Positions 32,341 to 43,098 of a DNA stretch of 64,000 bases are shown piece after piece. This DNA comes from Megaustenia siamemsis. Taxonomy: Eukaryota > Mollusca > Gastropoda > Stylommatophora > Ariophantidae. Location: positions 73,147,746 to 73,211,745 of the forward strand of contig JAVIAB010000124.1 of NCBI GenBank assembly GCA_032433765.1, in the 5' to 3' direction. The notes under the pieces are model-generated. The model was given only the letters and a program-made list of their open reading frames with translations. It was not told where the DNA came from and made no database searches. The position numbers and the translations under genes were made by a program. How positions within the stretch are numbered: the first letter of the stretch is position 1; every line of letters begins with the position of its first letter.

Positions 32341-34480
32341 CATCAAGATCACATCACCCTAAAGGTTGAAATGGAAAAGTTAAATGTGGATGATGATGGA
32401 CATTATATGACAACCATAGCCTACTTCCGATCTAATCCTTCACCGGTACTCAATCCTGGCGAGCCTGATGAGAGGCTCGAGAGGAGAAAATCAGGACGAG
32501 TTTTGAAAAGTTCACGCAGGAAGTATCTGGCTGGCGGGTCAAACGCTGCGAAGCATTAGATCTGAGTATCACCGAGTATTGCCTTTTCCGTGGACGGAGT
32601 TATTTCAAGACTCCACATTACATCACATCGCAGGCAGTCATTAATGTAAAGAATACAAACAACCGCTGCTTCGAATGGGGCATACTTTCAGCGCTTTATC
32701 CTGTATGGTCAAAGGATCATCCCTATCGACCGGCCACATCCCAGGCCCACCTTGATGAGCTTAACTTCACTAGGATTGACTTTCCGGTAAAGACCACCGA
32801 TGTGGCAAAGTTCGACCGTCAAAATCCTACCCTATCTGTCTGGGTCTTTGGCTGGGATGATGGTCCATATTCAACCCACGAGTCAAAGAATATTGCAGAG
32901 CAATATCACAAGATCGATCTCCCACTTCTGACCGACCCACAAAATCCTGAGAAGAACCGCCACGTCTGGATCAAGGACCTGGGACGTCTAGTGTTTAAGA
33001 ACATCAATCATTACCATCGTGTATATCCATGTCGTAGATGCCTCCTCATCTTCTCGAGCCTTCACTGTGGCGTATAGGGAAATATGGTGTTAGTGACCCT
33101 ATATTTTACAGACCTTCAGCACATGATTTTTGGGGTAATGTGGTCGGTATTACGCCCGTGCTGCTTTACTTTCCCAGAAAAAAATCCGGTACCCATTTAA
33201 GGCTGGGTGAACCCGGAAGCCGTCGGTTGCGATCGAACCCTACCCCTTGTCCTTTGTAGTCCAGTTCACTAACCACTGAGCTATCGCGGCTACCTGATCA
33301 TGCAAAACCTGGAAAGGGGGGAGGGGGTGGTTGTTATAAACTGGGGGACACAAATAACAAAGACAGGCAAGGAGAAAGAGGTTAAGGGCAGGAAAATCAG
33401 CTGCATCTCGTAAACATGGAGAAATACATGACCTACTCTGTTGATCCGCTGCAGTTCATCGACTTACTCCAGTTTATGAATAGCTCCCTGGAGAAGCTAA
33501 CTCCAAACCTGCAGACGGAAAACCTGAAGATCACAGGTGAAGGGGTTACTAGCAAAGAGCTGGAATTATGAGCCTCAAGGAAGTCTACCCGAACGAGCAC
33601 GTCAGCTTCGACAAATTCGATGACTGACGGCTGCCGCCAAAGGAAGCCTTTTACATCCATCTCTCGAGAGAGCATATCAGCGACAAGGATTACGAACACG
33701 GACAGAAGGTTTGGAAGGAATTCGGGTGCAAGACATTCGGCGACTACCATGATATATATTTGCGGACGGACGTGCGTCTCCTCGCTGACGTGTTTGAAAC
33801 ATTTCGGGACATATCCATGAGGAACTATGAACTCGACCCATCGAACTATTTCAGCGCACCAGGCTTGTCCTGGGACGCACTGATGAAACATACAAAAGTA
33901 AAAATGGAGCTACTGACCGATATCGACCAGCACCTATTCAAAGTGAAAGGCTTGCGAGGTCGAATCTCAATGGTGAGTGAACAAAAGATTCATCAAAGCT
34001 AATGTGCCCTGACAAAATGTGCCCTGACTATGACAGGACAAAGCCGAATGACCAAGAATCATACCTCTCGACGCTAACAACTTGTACGGTTAATGATGAC
34101 GTATCAACCAGTTTGGGGGGGGGGGTTCGATGGGACACAACACCCCTGGAAGAAATACAGACAACCCCAGACGATGCTACAGAAGGATATTTAGCTGAGG
34201 TTGACATGGAATGCCCCGAGGAGTTAATTGAGTGTAAAAAGTTGGTCCCCAATATATGTAAAAAGGAACGCTATGTAGTTCACTACCGCAACTTGAAATT
34301 CTATATGGCACAGGGTATGAAGGCCATCCAGGTTCACAGGGTGCTGAAGTTTAGGCAGGAGGCTTGGATGGCACCGTACATCCAACTCAATACCAACCTA
34401 CGTGCCCCGGCAACATCATAGTTCGAAAAGGATTGCTTTAAGCTCATGAACAACAGGGTGTTCGCGGCATATGGAATAAC
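32341..34480 (+). pseudogene. protein-primed family-B DNA polymerase of Polinton 1, broken
   Basis: The N-terminal domain is spread over frames at 32371-32560 and about 32590-33074 (VINVKNTNNRCFEWGILSAL, VWVFGWDDGPYST, CRRC). A SINE-2 then interrupts it. The exonuclease part resumes at 33420 and includes DYHDIYLRTDVRLLADVFE (33745-33800). Polymerase motif A is visible as LDANNLYG at 34067-34090 in a shifted frame, and motif B lies in FEKDCFKLMNN at about 34421-34453. The sequence stops before the DTD motif. The family copies element ends by protein priming. At least three frame changes and several stops make this inactive. Confidence 0.85.
33072..33298 (-). mobile_element. SINE-2 copy inside the Polinton 1 polymerase, antisense
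   Basis: Read on the minus strand it starts with the tRNA-like head (GATAGCTCAGTGGTTAG A box near 33270-33286, GGTTCGATC B box at about 33230-33238) and ends in CCCTATACGCC at 33072. This is the most complete SINE-2 head in the window. Confidence 0.85.
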
Positions 34481-34693
34481 AACTCTGGCATATGGGCATC
34501 ATAGCATTGTCTAGGCTGATTCCGCAGCACTTTAGGCATACATCAACGAGATCCTTGGCTGAGAATCCACACTGGTGGGTTTTCTGTCCTGCAAGACACA
34601 ACCATAAGCTCTACGTCCACGAACGAACGAGTACGCCCATCCCACCAAGTAGTACATCATACTCTAAGTATGACTCTTGCTGGGATTTATCTT
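34481..34693. other. Polinton 1 segment between the polymerase break and right TIR
   Basis: A 61-codon minus-strand frame (34601-34416) is Cys-rich, but no domain is recognisable. The region is probably the deletion scar that joined the polymerase to the right arm. Confidence 0.4.
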
Positions 34694-35507
34694 ATAGGAA
34701 GCTAACACCCACCAACTACACACATTAAACTCGCCGGTCAACACTTGACCTACATATTACATGCCCGCTCGGACACGTGTTATATATAGCAGAGGGAAAC
34801 CACTTGAGGCATAAGTTTATAAACTTAATTTTTTACCATTTGGTAGGCAGGATCTAATTTCATTCGCACATCGAATGATGTGGAGAGTTTCGGTAGAAAC
34901 TGAATGCATGGATGCAATCCCGGTGTTCAATTTCTATTGGAAACCTGCGCCGTATCTTAGATGCTGGCTGAGCGCTTCAGGGCTACCCAGGTTTAGTTTC
35001 GCTGAGTAGCTCAATTGGGCGGCTTCGAAAGGCCGAGACAAACCATTCTCCTCTAAGAGACTAAAGTGGCATGCAAAACACGAGCACTGTTGTTCTCTAA
35101 TTGGGAGTAGGTTTGGCTATAGACCCTGTTATCCTCTCCCCCTCCCATTTTTCTTAAGCGAATGTAGCAGGTTCATGGGTGACATCGGACGCACCACGAA
35201 GGGCATGAATGTGTAACACCCACCCACTACACACATTAAACTCGCCGGTCGACAATTGACTTACATATTACATGCCCCACTCGCTCTGGGCGACGCATGT
35301 GTTGTTCCTGCTGCTGAGGTAGTGACAAACCTCGAGCTCCGATCCACTGCGTCCGGCGCCCAAGGCCCTGTGGTAAAGTATTCAAACATGAATACATGAT
35401 CCTTTTAAGGACAACTGGGCGCGAGAATGCTGGGATTGGGAGGCTCTACCGGCATGGGGAGAGGTGAAAACTGGGAGTGCCGCAGGAACCGGCCTTTTAC
35501 ATATACT
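34694..35507 (-). repeat. right terminal inverted repeat of Polinton 1
   Basis: It is the reverse complement of the left arm, with an internal partial duplication of the segment starting at the ACACATTAAACTCGCC motif (34727 and 35228). Confidence 0.85.
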
Positions 35508-36319
35508 CACTGGTGATTTCAACAGCTGGTCAGAAGAATGGGGGATATCCAGATACAGACAGTAGATGGTGTAGAAGACTGGGAGATAGATGCAAATCTC
35601 TCAATGATAATTAGATCAGATGAAAAACCGAGTTTCTACCCCAGAAGGTGGTATACTTCCTCAACTTCAGATATTGCCTTTACAACAGGGGATCTACAAC
35701 ACAAAATTAGCAGAAACGTACTTGACCAACTAGCTGATAGTGGCCATAAGTCGATGAAGTTGATGATAAGTATGGAACATGTCCCCAAGGAAATAAAGCC
35801 ATTGTCACATTGAACAACAACAACAACATTGAACAATAAAGCTAACTCGGACAAATTTGCAATGCTCTCTGACCAATACAACGAAACCATCAACGTGTGC
35901 AGCAACAAAATTAAACCAATAATTGAAAGCCTCAACAAAGCAATATTGCCGACAGTCATTGAGTCGATTCCTAGGTGTGCAAGGAAAAACTATAAACCGT
36001 ACTGGACAAAGGAAATAAAAAAAAAACTTGAGAACAAAATGCGTGTAGCCAGAGATCTAGGGGAGAGAAAACAAATCCCTGAAGCAAACGTTTCTCTTAA
36101 GTTGCAAAATACAAAATGAATCAGAATACAACTGAAATTTGGAAGGTAAAAAAAAAATAAAAAATCTAAACCTAGACAGAGAGGGAAGAAAATTATGAAT
36201 GCTTATCAGAGTCTTAAAAGGAATAAAGGCATCAAGATGCACCAGGATGCAAAGAGATGTGAAGCTGCTGTAAAGCTGATGATAATGAACATTTTTTAAA
36301 AAAAGAAGAAAAAAGTAGT

Positions 36320-37130
36320 ATGGTAACAGCTTTACGTAGGTAAGTAACAAAACAAAAGTCGACGTTTCGGCCAAGTAGGCCTTCAGCTGGAACAACAAAG
36401 AACACATATATATATATATATATAAGTATACATACACAAATCTAACTACATGGCGATAATATGCTAGATACTCAAGAAAGAAAATGAAAAAAAGTCACTG
36501 CGGTCCAGAGCCTGGTCAGCTTCTGACTAGAACTAAAAAAAAGTAGGCGGGCTGACAATCTATTTATCTCACTTACTAGGCAGTCAGGTGAGAAATAAAA
36601 ATGAAGGGTTCTAAAAATATGGGGAGGTAGGTACAAGATACGTATTAACTGTGTATATCTAACTGTGTAAGTGCACAACGAACAGATGTGCAAAAAAGCA
36701 TGTGTACATAACCATACATGCGTACAAGCATAAGTGTGTATATATTACCACAAAACATACAAAAGAAAACCTGAAGGTGTCCAATGTGCCAATACATATG
36801 CAGACAAATATACAAACATGTATAGGTGCGGTAGCGCATGAGGGTAAGAAATGAGTGATAGGTGTCCTATATGAGAGCGATATGTTCATGCCTTGGAGAG
36901 ACAGCTAACCCAACTGGGCAATTCTCAAGGGCGAAGCGGCTGCGATTGCTGGAGTTACATGAGACAATGCATGTCAGGTTTACCACTATGGCCAGGGGGG
37001 GGGGGTTGAAATTGGCAGACACTGGGCTGCCAGTCTTTTGCTCAACATCACGAAGATGCTCACAAAATCTGTCACTCAAGCGTCGTTCATACTCGCCCAC
37101 ATACGTCATCTAGCAATGCTTACATATTAT
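36320..37130 (-). pseudogene. Penelope-like element relic with GIY-YIG endonuclease
   Basis: The minus-strand frame 37109-36867 reads MTYVGEYERRLSDRFCEHLR followed by ASPVSANFN-type residues: the YVGE...RF.EHL pattern of the GIY-YIG domain at the C-terminus of Penelope-like RTs. Downstream on the same strand lies a flank with TTTCGGCC...GGCCTTC (36361-36390), the typical terminal motif. The RT part is missing. Confidence 0.65.
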
Positions 37131-37499
37131 GGCGTAGATGATATTCACACACAAGTAAACCCCTTCTTGATGTCGAATCGCCTACTAGGGAACAAGACTG
37201 AATCAGTCACAAGTTCTGCAAAATCGACGTCCACAACGAATAGTACCAATGTCACCCAGTCACTCAACTAAATAACATATACAAATAAATTTTAGCAGCT
37301 TCCTTGAGAGCCCACCGCATGCGTAGCACACAAAGACGGTACGTCTATGCACTGGTCTGTCTGTCAATGCCACTCTATTATTGTCAACAGCATTTTCAGA
37401 TACCAAATGTTTAATTTCTATATCACTTTTCGTTACAATATTTATTTATCTCATGATAGAAAACCCGTTGTTACGCTACTTTGCAATTTCTTGAAGGTT

Positions 37500-37765
37500 T
37501 TAAATTGGTGACATGAGCAGTGACAATACTAGCTGCATCGCTTCTGTAGAAATAAAAATAACTTTTTTCGCGCTCGAGAGAATTAAATCTTATTGTCGAT
37601 CATCTCAGACACAAGAACACTTATCAGGTTTGGCATTACTATACATTGAAAAATCGTTGCTGCAGAAACTTCGGAACCAACCCAATACTAGGTTTCATGA
37701 CAAAGTCATCGATACATTTTCGTCCCAACAAGACGTATGGAACTTATGTATAAATAGGTAAGGAG
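37500..37765 (+). pseudogene. C-terminal fragment of a hAT/ZMYM-like transposase
   Basis: The 82-codon frame from 37513 contains ALERIKSYCRSSQTQEHLSG, LALLYIEKSLLQKL and FHDKVIDTFSSQ. This is the layout of the C-terminal dimerisation end of hAT-type transposases and their ZMYM1-like relatives. There is no upstream catalytic part. Confidence 0.5.
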
Positions 37766-37769
37766 TGTG

Positions 37770-39880
37770 ATTACAGTAAAGTTATTACACATATCAATAC
37801 CAATAGATATAACAGCTTTAAGTCAAAAAGATGTTAAAGAAACTTATACAATACAAGTTAAGAACACATATCAGAAGCTGCTAGAAGAAGGGATTGAGCA
37901 GTACAGAAGAGAAAATCCTGATGAAAAAGTTACAACCAAATGGCGATGCATACAAAACAGCATACAATAATCCTGTGACACCTTACCAAAATAGGAAGGG
38001 AACAAAAACATAAATGGATAACTGACACCATCTTAGAAAAAATGGAAGAAAGAAGACAAGCGAAGAACACTGCCAGATACAAGGAAATTGATAATGAAAT
38101 ACACAAAATGTACAAAAGGGCAAAAGAAGACTAGCTCAACCAGAATGTCTAGAAGTCGAAACTATGGAAAGTAAACACAATTTAAGAGGGATGCACACAG
38201 AAATAAAGAGAATGTCTAATAAAAACAAAAAAAGCTGCAGGAAGCGGATGTATTGCAAACAAAGAAGGAAAAATGCTAACAAACAACAGATATAATCAAT
38301 AGTTCCTGGAATATATTATACAGAATTATTTGATGACGAAATGGAAAAAAAAAACTATTTATAAAATGTGCGTCCAGCTATAAAATTTTAAAATCTGAAA
38401 TGGAAAAAGATATAAAAGCAACGAAAAAGGGAAAAGCAGCAGGACCTGACAATATACAGATAGAGATGATACAGGCACCAGAAGACTTTGGTATTGAAGT
38501 GAACACAGACATATGCAATAACATCTACCGTACAGGATACATACCAAATGTACTAAACACATCAACTTTCATTGCATTGCCTAAAAAGAATGGTGCAGTT
38601 GAATGCAGTGATTTTAGAACAATAATCATAATGAGCCAGGTAACAAACATTTTACGAAAAGCTATACTGGGAAGGATTCAGAATAGAATTAACATTGAAT
38701 TAGATGAGCAGCAATTTGGATTCAGGAAAAACAGTGGGACAAAAGAAGCCATATTTAACATGAGAACATTGATTGAAAAGTACATAGAAGCAAACAAACC
38801 AATATATACGCCAAAGCTTTTGACACCATAATCTATATAGATTGCCTAAAAGATATATATCTAGACGACACAGACATACAACTAATATGTAATCTATACT
38901 GGGAGCAAACAGCAATAATAAAATATAACAAAGAGAACTCTACACCCATTGGTATAAAAAGAGGAGTAAGACAAGGATGCATCCTAACACCAAGTTTGTT
39001 CATTCTATGCACTGAGTAAATCTTTAAAAACATCACAGAGATGCCAGGCTTAAACATTAATGGAAGGATAATCAATAACCTAAGATATACTAATGATACT
39101 GCATTACTAGCAGAAAATCCTAAAGATCTACAACAATTACTTAATGAAATGAACATGATAAGTAAAACATATGAATTAGATATGAATATCAAAAAGACTA
39201 ATACTATGATCATGAGGAAAGAACATTTCCAAGACCTACAAATAAATATCAAAATTGAAGGAATACACCTGGAGACGGTTCAGAGCTACAACTACCTGGG
39301 ACATACTATGACCAGTGATGGAAAAATGTGAAACTGAAATAAACAAAAGAATAGGTATGGCAAAAAGTAATTTTAATGCCATGGAATGTATACTAACATC
39401 AAAACAAATAACACCGGTGCTAAAACTAAGAATAGCAAATTGTTACATCTTCTCAATATTCCTGTATGGTGCAGAAACATGGACATTAACAAAGAAAACA
39501 GAATAGAAAATCGAAGCCTTTGAAATGTGGATTTATAGAAAAATAGGTAGAATTGGATGGAAAGATAAGAAAACAAACGAGGAAGTCTTAAAACAGCTAA
39601 AAATTAAAAGAGAACTACTAAACACAATTAGAACAAGAAAATGAATGTTTTGGGGCATGTTAAAAAAAAGAACAGCCTACTAAATGTATTATTGGAAGGA
39701 AAAATACAAGGTAAAAGAGGCAGACCAAGACCAACATGGACGAGTTATATCTAAAGATGAACAGGTCAGACTATAACAATCTGCACCATCAAGCAAGAAA
39801 CACAGTGGAATGGCGCTCCATGGTAGCCAACCTTCGATATGGAGTAATGGTGTTGATTAGCAAAAATGACTATAGGTAAG
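37770..39880 (+). pseudogene. LINE-B copy 2
   Basis: A post-endonuclease linker (37770-38150) is followed by RT: KATKKGKAAGPDNIQIEMIQ (38413), FIALPKKNGAVECSDFRTI (38566), FGFRKNSGTKEAIF (38715), RYTNDT at 39084-39101 (the YADD box has become YTND), FQDLQINIKIEGIHLETVQS (39227) and a C-terminal GKRGRPRPTW-like end near 39730. It supplies the uninterrupted reference for copy 1. Frame breaks occur at about 38826 and 39325. Confidence 0.85.
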
Positions 39881-39884
39881 ACTG

Positions 39885-40840
39885 CTGAATATATTGCATG
39901 TGAATTAATTTATTATGTCAGTGGTAGCCTAAATCCTAAAATCAGTATACGCTACTGGTACTACCACCAACGCATAGAATGGCACCACATCATTTACATC
40001 AGCGTTAAGGGCTAGCTTTTGTCCTTCGGTTGTGATAACAAATGTCCAGATAACAAATCTGGTTGTGACCCTTATATTGCCTATTCGAAACCGTCGTATA
40101 TCTGGGAACCATGTAGAGACTGCTTACGAAAACACAGTCCACTTCTGAGTAGGCATACTGTAGAACCTACTGTATGACTCTATAATTATATTGCAGCAGG
40201 GATGCCAATCGGTCAATCGATGGTATCTTCAAATTTGGCCGATAATTGTCTTTGGACGTCAGACGCAGTACCTGAACCTATATTATGCATGTGTGTTTGA
40301 CCTTGAGCCGCTAAGATGGCCCATACAGACGTCCTCTCTACACCCGCTAGGGTGAATCCTTCAGATTTATCCAAGATTAATGTGGTCCAAGCATTGAGAG
40401 TCCCATCATATTCTATCTAGTCTACGGAAAGGGGCTCGTTTGTTGTCTCTAATGTCAAAGACATTTTAGCTGGGTCATAACTACTATTGACATTCCCCCA
40501 AAAATCATGTGCCGAAGGTGTGTAAAATGTATGGTCACTAACACCATATTCCCTATACGCCACTTGGCGTATAGGGGGTACTTTACTTTTTTTTTTAATA
40601 AATACCATTGCAGCGCATGGCATTCACGGGGTGGTAGCCGTTGCGCGTACAGTAGTTGTACGCCCATTCCAGACTTGACTTGGGCATGCAACTTCCTAAC
40701 TAGTATTCGGAGACACACCGAACTCGCTATAGATCCGCTCAAAGGCATTTTCAAAAGCATTCCTTTGATACCAAGGAAGATCTACCTTGAGTTCTGTAAG
40801 GATCCTACTTTACCATCTCGGGACTGTATACTATATTAAG
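39885..40840 (-). pseudogene. unidentified protein relic, antisense, with SINE-2 insert
   Basis: From 40490 to about 40200 the minus strand gives protein-like, beta-rich sequence (SSYDPAKMSLTLETTNEPLS, then EYDGTLNAWTTL and EGFTLAGVERT) with one or two stops. Another segment at 40760-40600 reads LVRKLHAQVKSGMGVQLLYA. A SINE-2 3' part lies between them. The style recalls a capsid-type protein from a Polinton-like element, but I cannot name it with confidence. Confidence 0.3.
40490..40603 (+). mobile_element. SINE-2 3' fragment with poly(T) end
   Basis: It holds CCAAAAATCATGTGCCGAAGG, the ACTAACACCATATTCCC segment, the TATACGCCACTTGGCGTATA palindrome and a T-rich tail. Confidence 0.85.
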
Positions 40841-40844
40841 TGAT

Positions 40845-41310
40845 TCGATGATCATGACAAGAAAAGTGGAGGCGGGCTATGTATGTATGCAATGGGTAGA
40901 GTCATTGCAGAAGTCAAACATACGTAAAGTCACCTTTGTCTACGTCCCAGGACATGCGCGAGTACGGGGAAATGAATGAGCGGACAGGTTGGCTAGCTGC
41001 GCTATTGTTGAGGACGGTCAAACAATGGATCGTGGATGAACATCATCATTGCCCTTCGGGATGTGGGAAGGACATAGTACTTTGTTAACCATGAGTTCAC
41101 GTCACTCCTTTGGATGAAAGAGATGGGAGTTAAGATGAGCACAACCAGAAACGTGAAACTTAGTGGGCGTGTAAGAAATTTAATCAACCGACACAGAACT
41201 GCAGTCGTCATTCGCTGGGCATTGCGAGACTTGTTGGGTAGGTGATCGGAGCACCTACGGGCATGTTCGGAGTGCAATGATGATGAATTCAATGAAATAA
41301 CTCAATAGCT
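40845..41310 (+). pseudogene. RNase H LINE 3' end fragment
   Basis: It is the same family as 5498-6080 but in plus orientation: an EVKHT-like stretch, a degraded GNE-AD motif near 40970, INRHRTAVVIRWALRDLLG (41187-41240) and the AATAACTCAATAGCTC end. Confidence 0.75.
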
Positions 41311-41317
41311 CAATATC

Positions 41318-41465
41318 GAGGAACTGTCAGCATTGGAGGCAGCACATTTACCAAACTACGTTTTGTGAATGATATAGATAAACATCAGAGACCGAAGCAC
41401 TCGTGGAACGTATAGATAGCACGACAATAGCTTATGGAATGGTGATCAATCTACAAAAAATCAAT
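41318..41465 (+). pseudogene. short RT palm fragment
   Basis: It reads GGSTFTKLRFVNDI, where FVND stands for the YADD catalytic box, followed by an AYGM-like stretch near 41428. It is an orphan LINE fragment. Confidence 0.5.
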
Positions 41466-41497
41466 TTAATTACAAACTAGACACTACGCAATAGAAG

Positions 41498-41500
<3 letters not shown>

Positions 41501-41555
<55 letters not shown>
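41501..41555. repeat. (CT)n tract, 3' tail of LINE-G
   Basis: A simple CT repeat adjoining the LINE-G 3' end. RU2 copies end in the same repeat. Confidence 0.9.
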
Positions 41556-41558
<3 letters not shown>

Positions 41559-42077
41559 GATCAAGATTCAATCAGAGTAGGATTTCAGACTCTCTCATGA
41601 AGTCTGCTGTCTGTTTAAGCGAATCGATTGCCCCATATAGTTTTTCTTCCAGTGAGGTGGGTGTGGACCACATTGCTCTTTTCAGATCTGTGTGCTGGGG
41701 GCAATCATGTAGAACATATTTTGTAGTCATATTGTCCAGTGTACAGTGGCATAGGCTGGTTGTACCTATTTTGAATTTGGTGAACATGTGATTTCTCATT
41801 CTATTGTGGCCAGTGCGTAGGCGAAGTATGTTTACTTGATCCCTCCTTGATAGTTGATGGTATCCGTTCCTCTCGTTATGCTTTGGGTGTTCTCGTTACA
41901 TTTTTCATACTACTGGCCTTTGAGGATGGATTTTGCTTCACCATAACTGAGCGGATGGTTCTCTTGTGGTAATCTCCCTCCCTCTTTAGCTAATTTGTCT
42001 GCGCGTTTGTTCCCGTGTATATTACAGTGTGATGGTATCCACTGAATGACTACTCTCTGGAAGTTATTGCATAGTCG

Positions 42078-43098
42078 ATCACTTCCGTTTCAAAATGGTC
42101 GAACGTTTCACGTTCATTTGATCGCTGCAGCTAAATGTATCTGTGGTTTGATTAATTTCGGCTCTCTGATGTAATTTTCTGTGTTGAAATCAAAATGATA
42201 TTCTACATAGCAAATCTGCGGCCGACGAAGTGGACAAAATCTGCGCTGCCGAGTACACACAGCAAAGTTCCTTTTTGACAAGGATAAGGTTCCTTTTTGA
42301 AGTCAAGTATTGTTTGTAAAAGCGACCTTCACCATCTAGTGTTGACATGCGGTTTACGTCACATTGAGTGCTGTTCAATGGCCGACGTTCGTATTATTTG
42401 ACGCAAGTTATTTACATGTTGAAACGCATTTAATGTGGACTGCTCCGTCAAGTCGACCGATGATTTTCCTCTTTGGGGAATTTGCACCTTGTTTCGTTCG
42501 TTGTACGCTAACCGTACGGTCTGTTGTTTGATGTGTGACGGGGATAATTCGACGACTAACTGTGTGTTTATATGTTCGGTTGCAGTCAATAACGCTATCC
42601 AAACATCATCAAGCGCTATACATTTTTTGTTCTCAATATGACGATCATCATTTTCGGGAGGACGTGAAATTCCGGTATATGGTGGATAGGCGGCAGGAAC
42701 CATTGAAGGCCATGTCTGAAAAGTGTTCCTTGTTGCAGTTTTCTCATATTCCAAGTCCGGCTTGTTGGGCAACTGAGGAGCTACTGAGTTAAGTGCTCTG
42801 TGCACACTGTGAGCTGTGTATCTCATCCGTTTTGATCATGTTTGGATACTCCAATTGTTTACGATGAATAATGATATCGTATGACAGGGAACAGTTGGCT
42901 GTGTTTACTTTCTGCGCGGTTTCGCCTTATGTCTTTTGGCGTGTGCTGAGACTGCTACGATGGGAACTACAGTTGCCTTTCTTTGTTTAGGAGATGAGTT
43001 AGTAATTCGGATGATTCCACTGGCACAGGCGGTTGAGCCATTATGGATTTTAATTCGTTTGCAGTGATACCGAGGCCTTCCATAACCAATAACCAATT
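42078..43098 (+). mobile_element. RU1 copy C (1021 bp, full-length form)
   Basis: It is bounded by a perfect 11-bp TSD (TTGCATAGTCG at 42067-42077 and 43099-43109) inside the LINE-G RNase H. Removing it restores the frame LDRLCNNFQRVVIQWIP. The 5' end (ACTTCCGTTT) is that of copies A and B; the 3' end is CATAACCAATAACCAA. The conserved frame near 42636-42790 reads YDDHHFREDVKFRYMVDRRQ and ends ACWATEELLS before a stop. A second frame (42435-42641) has a CCLMCDGDN motif. I recognise neither protein. Confidence 0.85.

Larger units (their letters stand above)
31052..35507. mobile_element. Polinton 1, internally deleted (4456 bp)
   Basis: A perfect 6-bp TSD (CACTGG at 31046-31051 and 35508-35513) flanks a unit that starts AGTAGATGTAAAAGGCC and ends GGCCTTTTACATATACT. 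The AG...CT ends and 6-bp TSD are Polinton (Maverick) marks. Long inverted repeats (left 31052-31672, right 34694-35507) enclose a short unknown gene and a broken family-B DNA polymerase. Full Polintons are 15-20 kb; integrase, ATPase and capsid genes are all absent here. It is inert. Confidence 0.85.
30710..36170 (+). pseudogene. LINE-J endonuclease, split by a Polinton
   Basis: The first piece (30710-31051) shows the start of an APE domain: CIQETNLNNNHRFTIRGYQ and a TFRLDR stretch. After removal of 31052-35507 the motif VTGDFNSWSEEWG is continuous across the join in one frame, followed by SDIAFTTGDLQHKISRNVLD and a post-endonuclease linker to about 36170. A nearby frame change in the first piece shows it was already ageing. 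Confidence 0.8.

Noticed and set aside
42359..42826. A 155-codon minus-strand frame across RU1 copy C, with a relative at 11135-11467
   Set aside because: It is antisense to the direction of RU1 defined by its 3' end and TSDs; the frame is broken differently in each copy, so I consider it a shadow.
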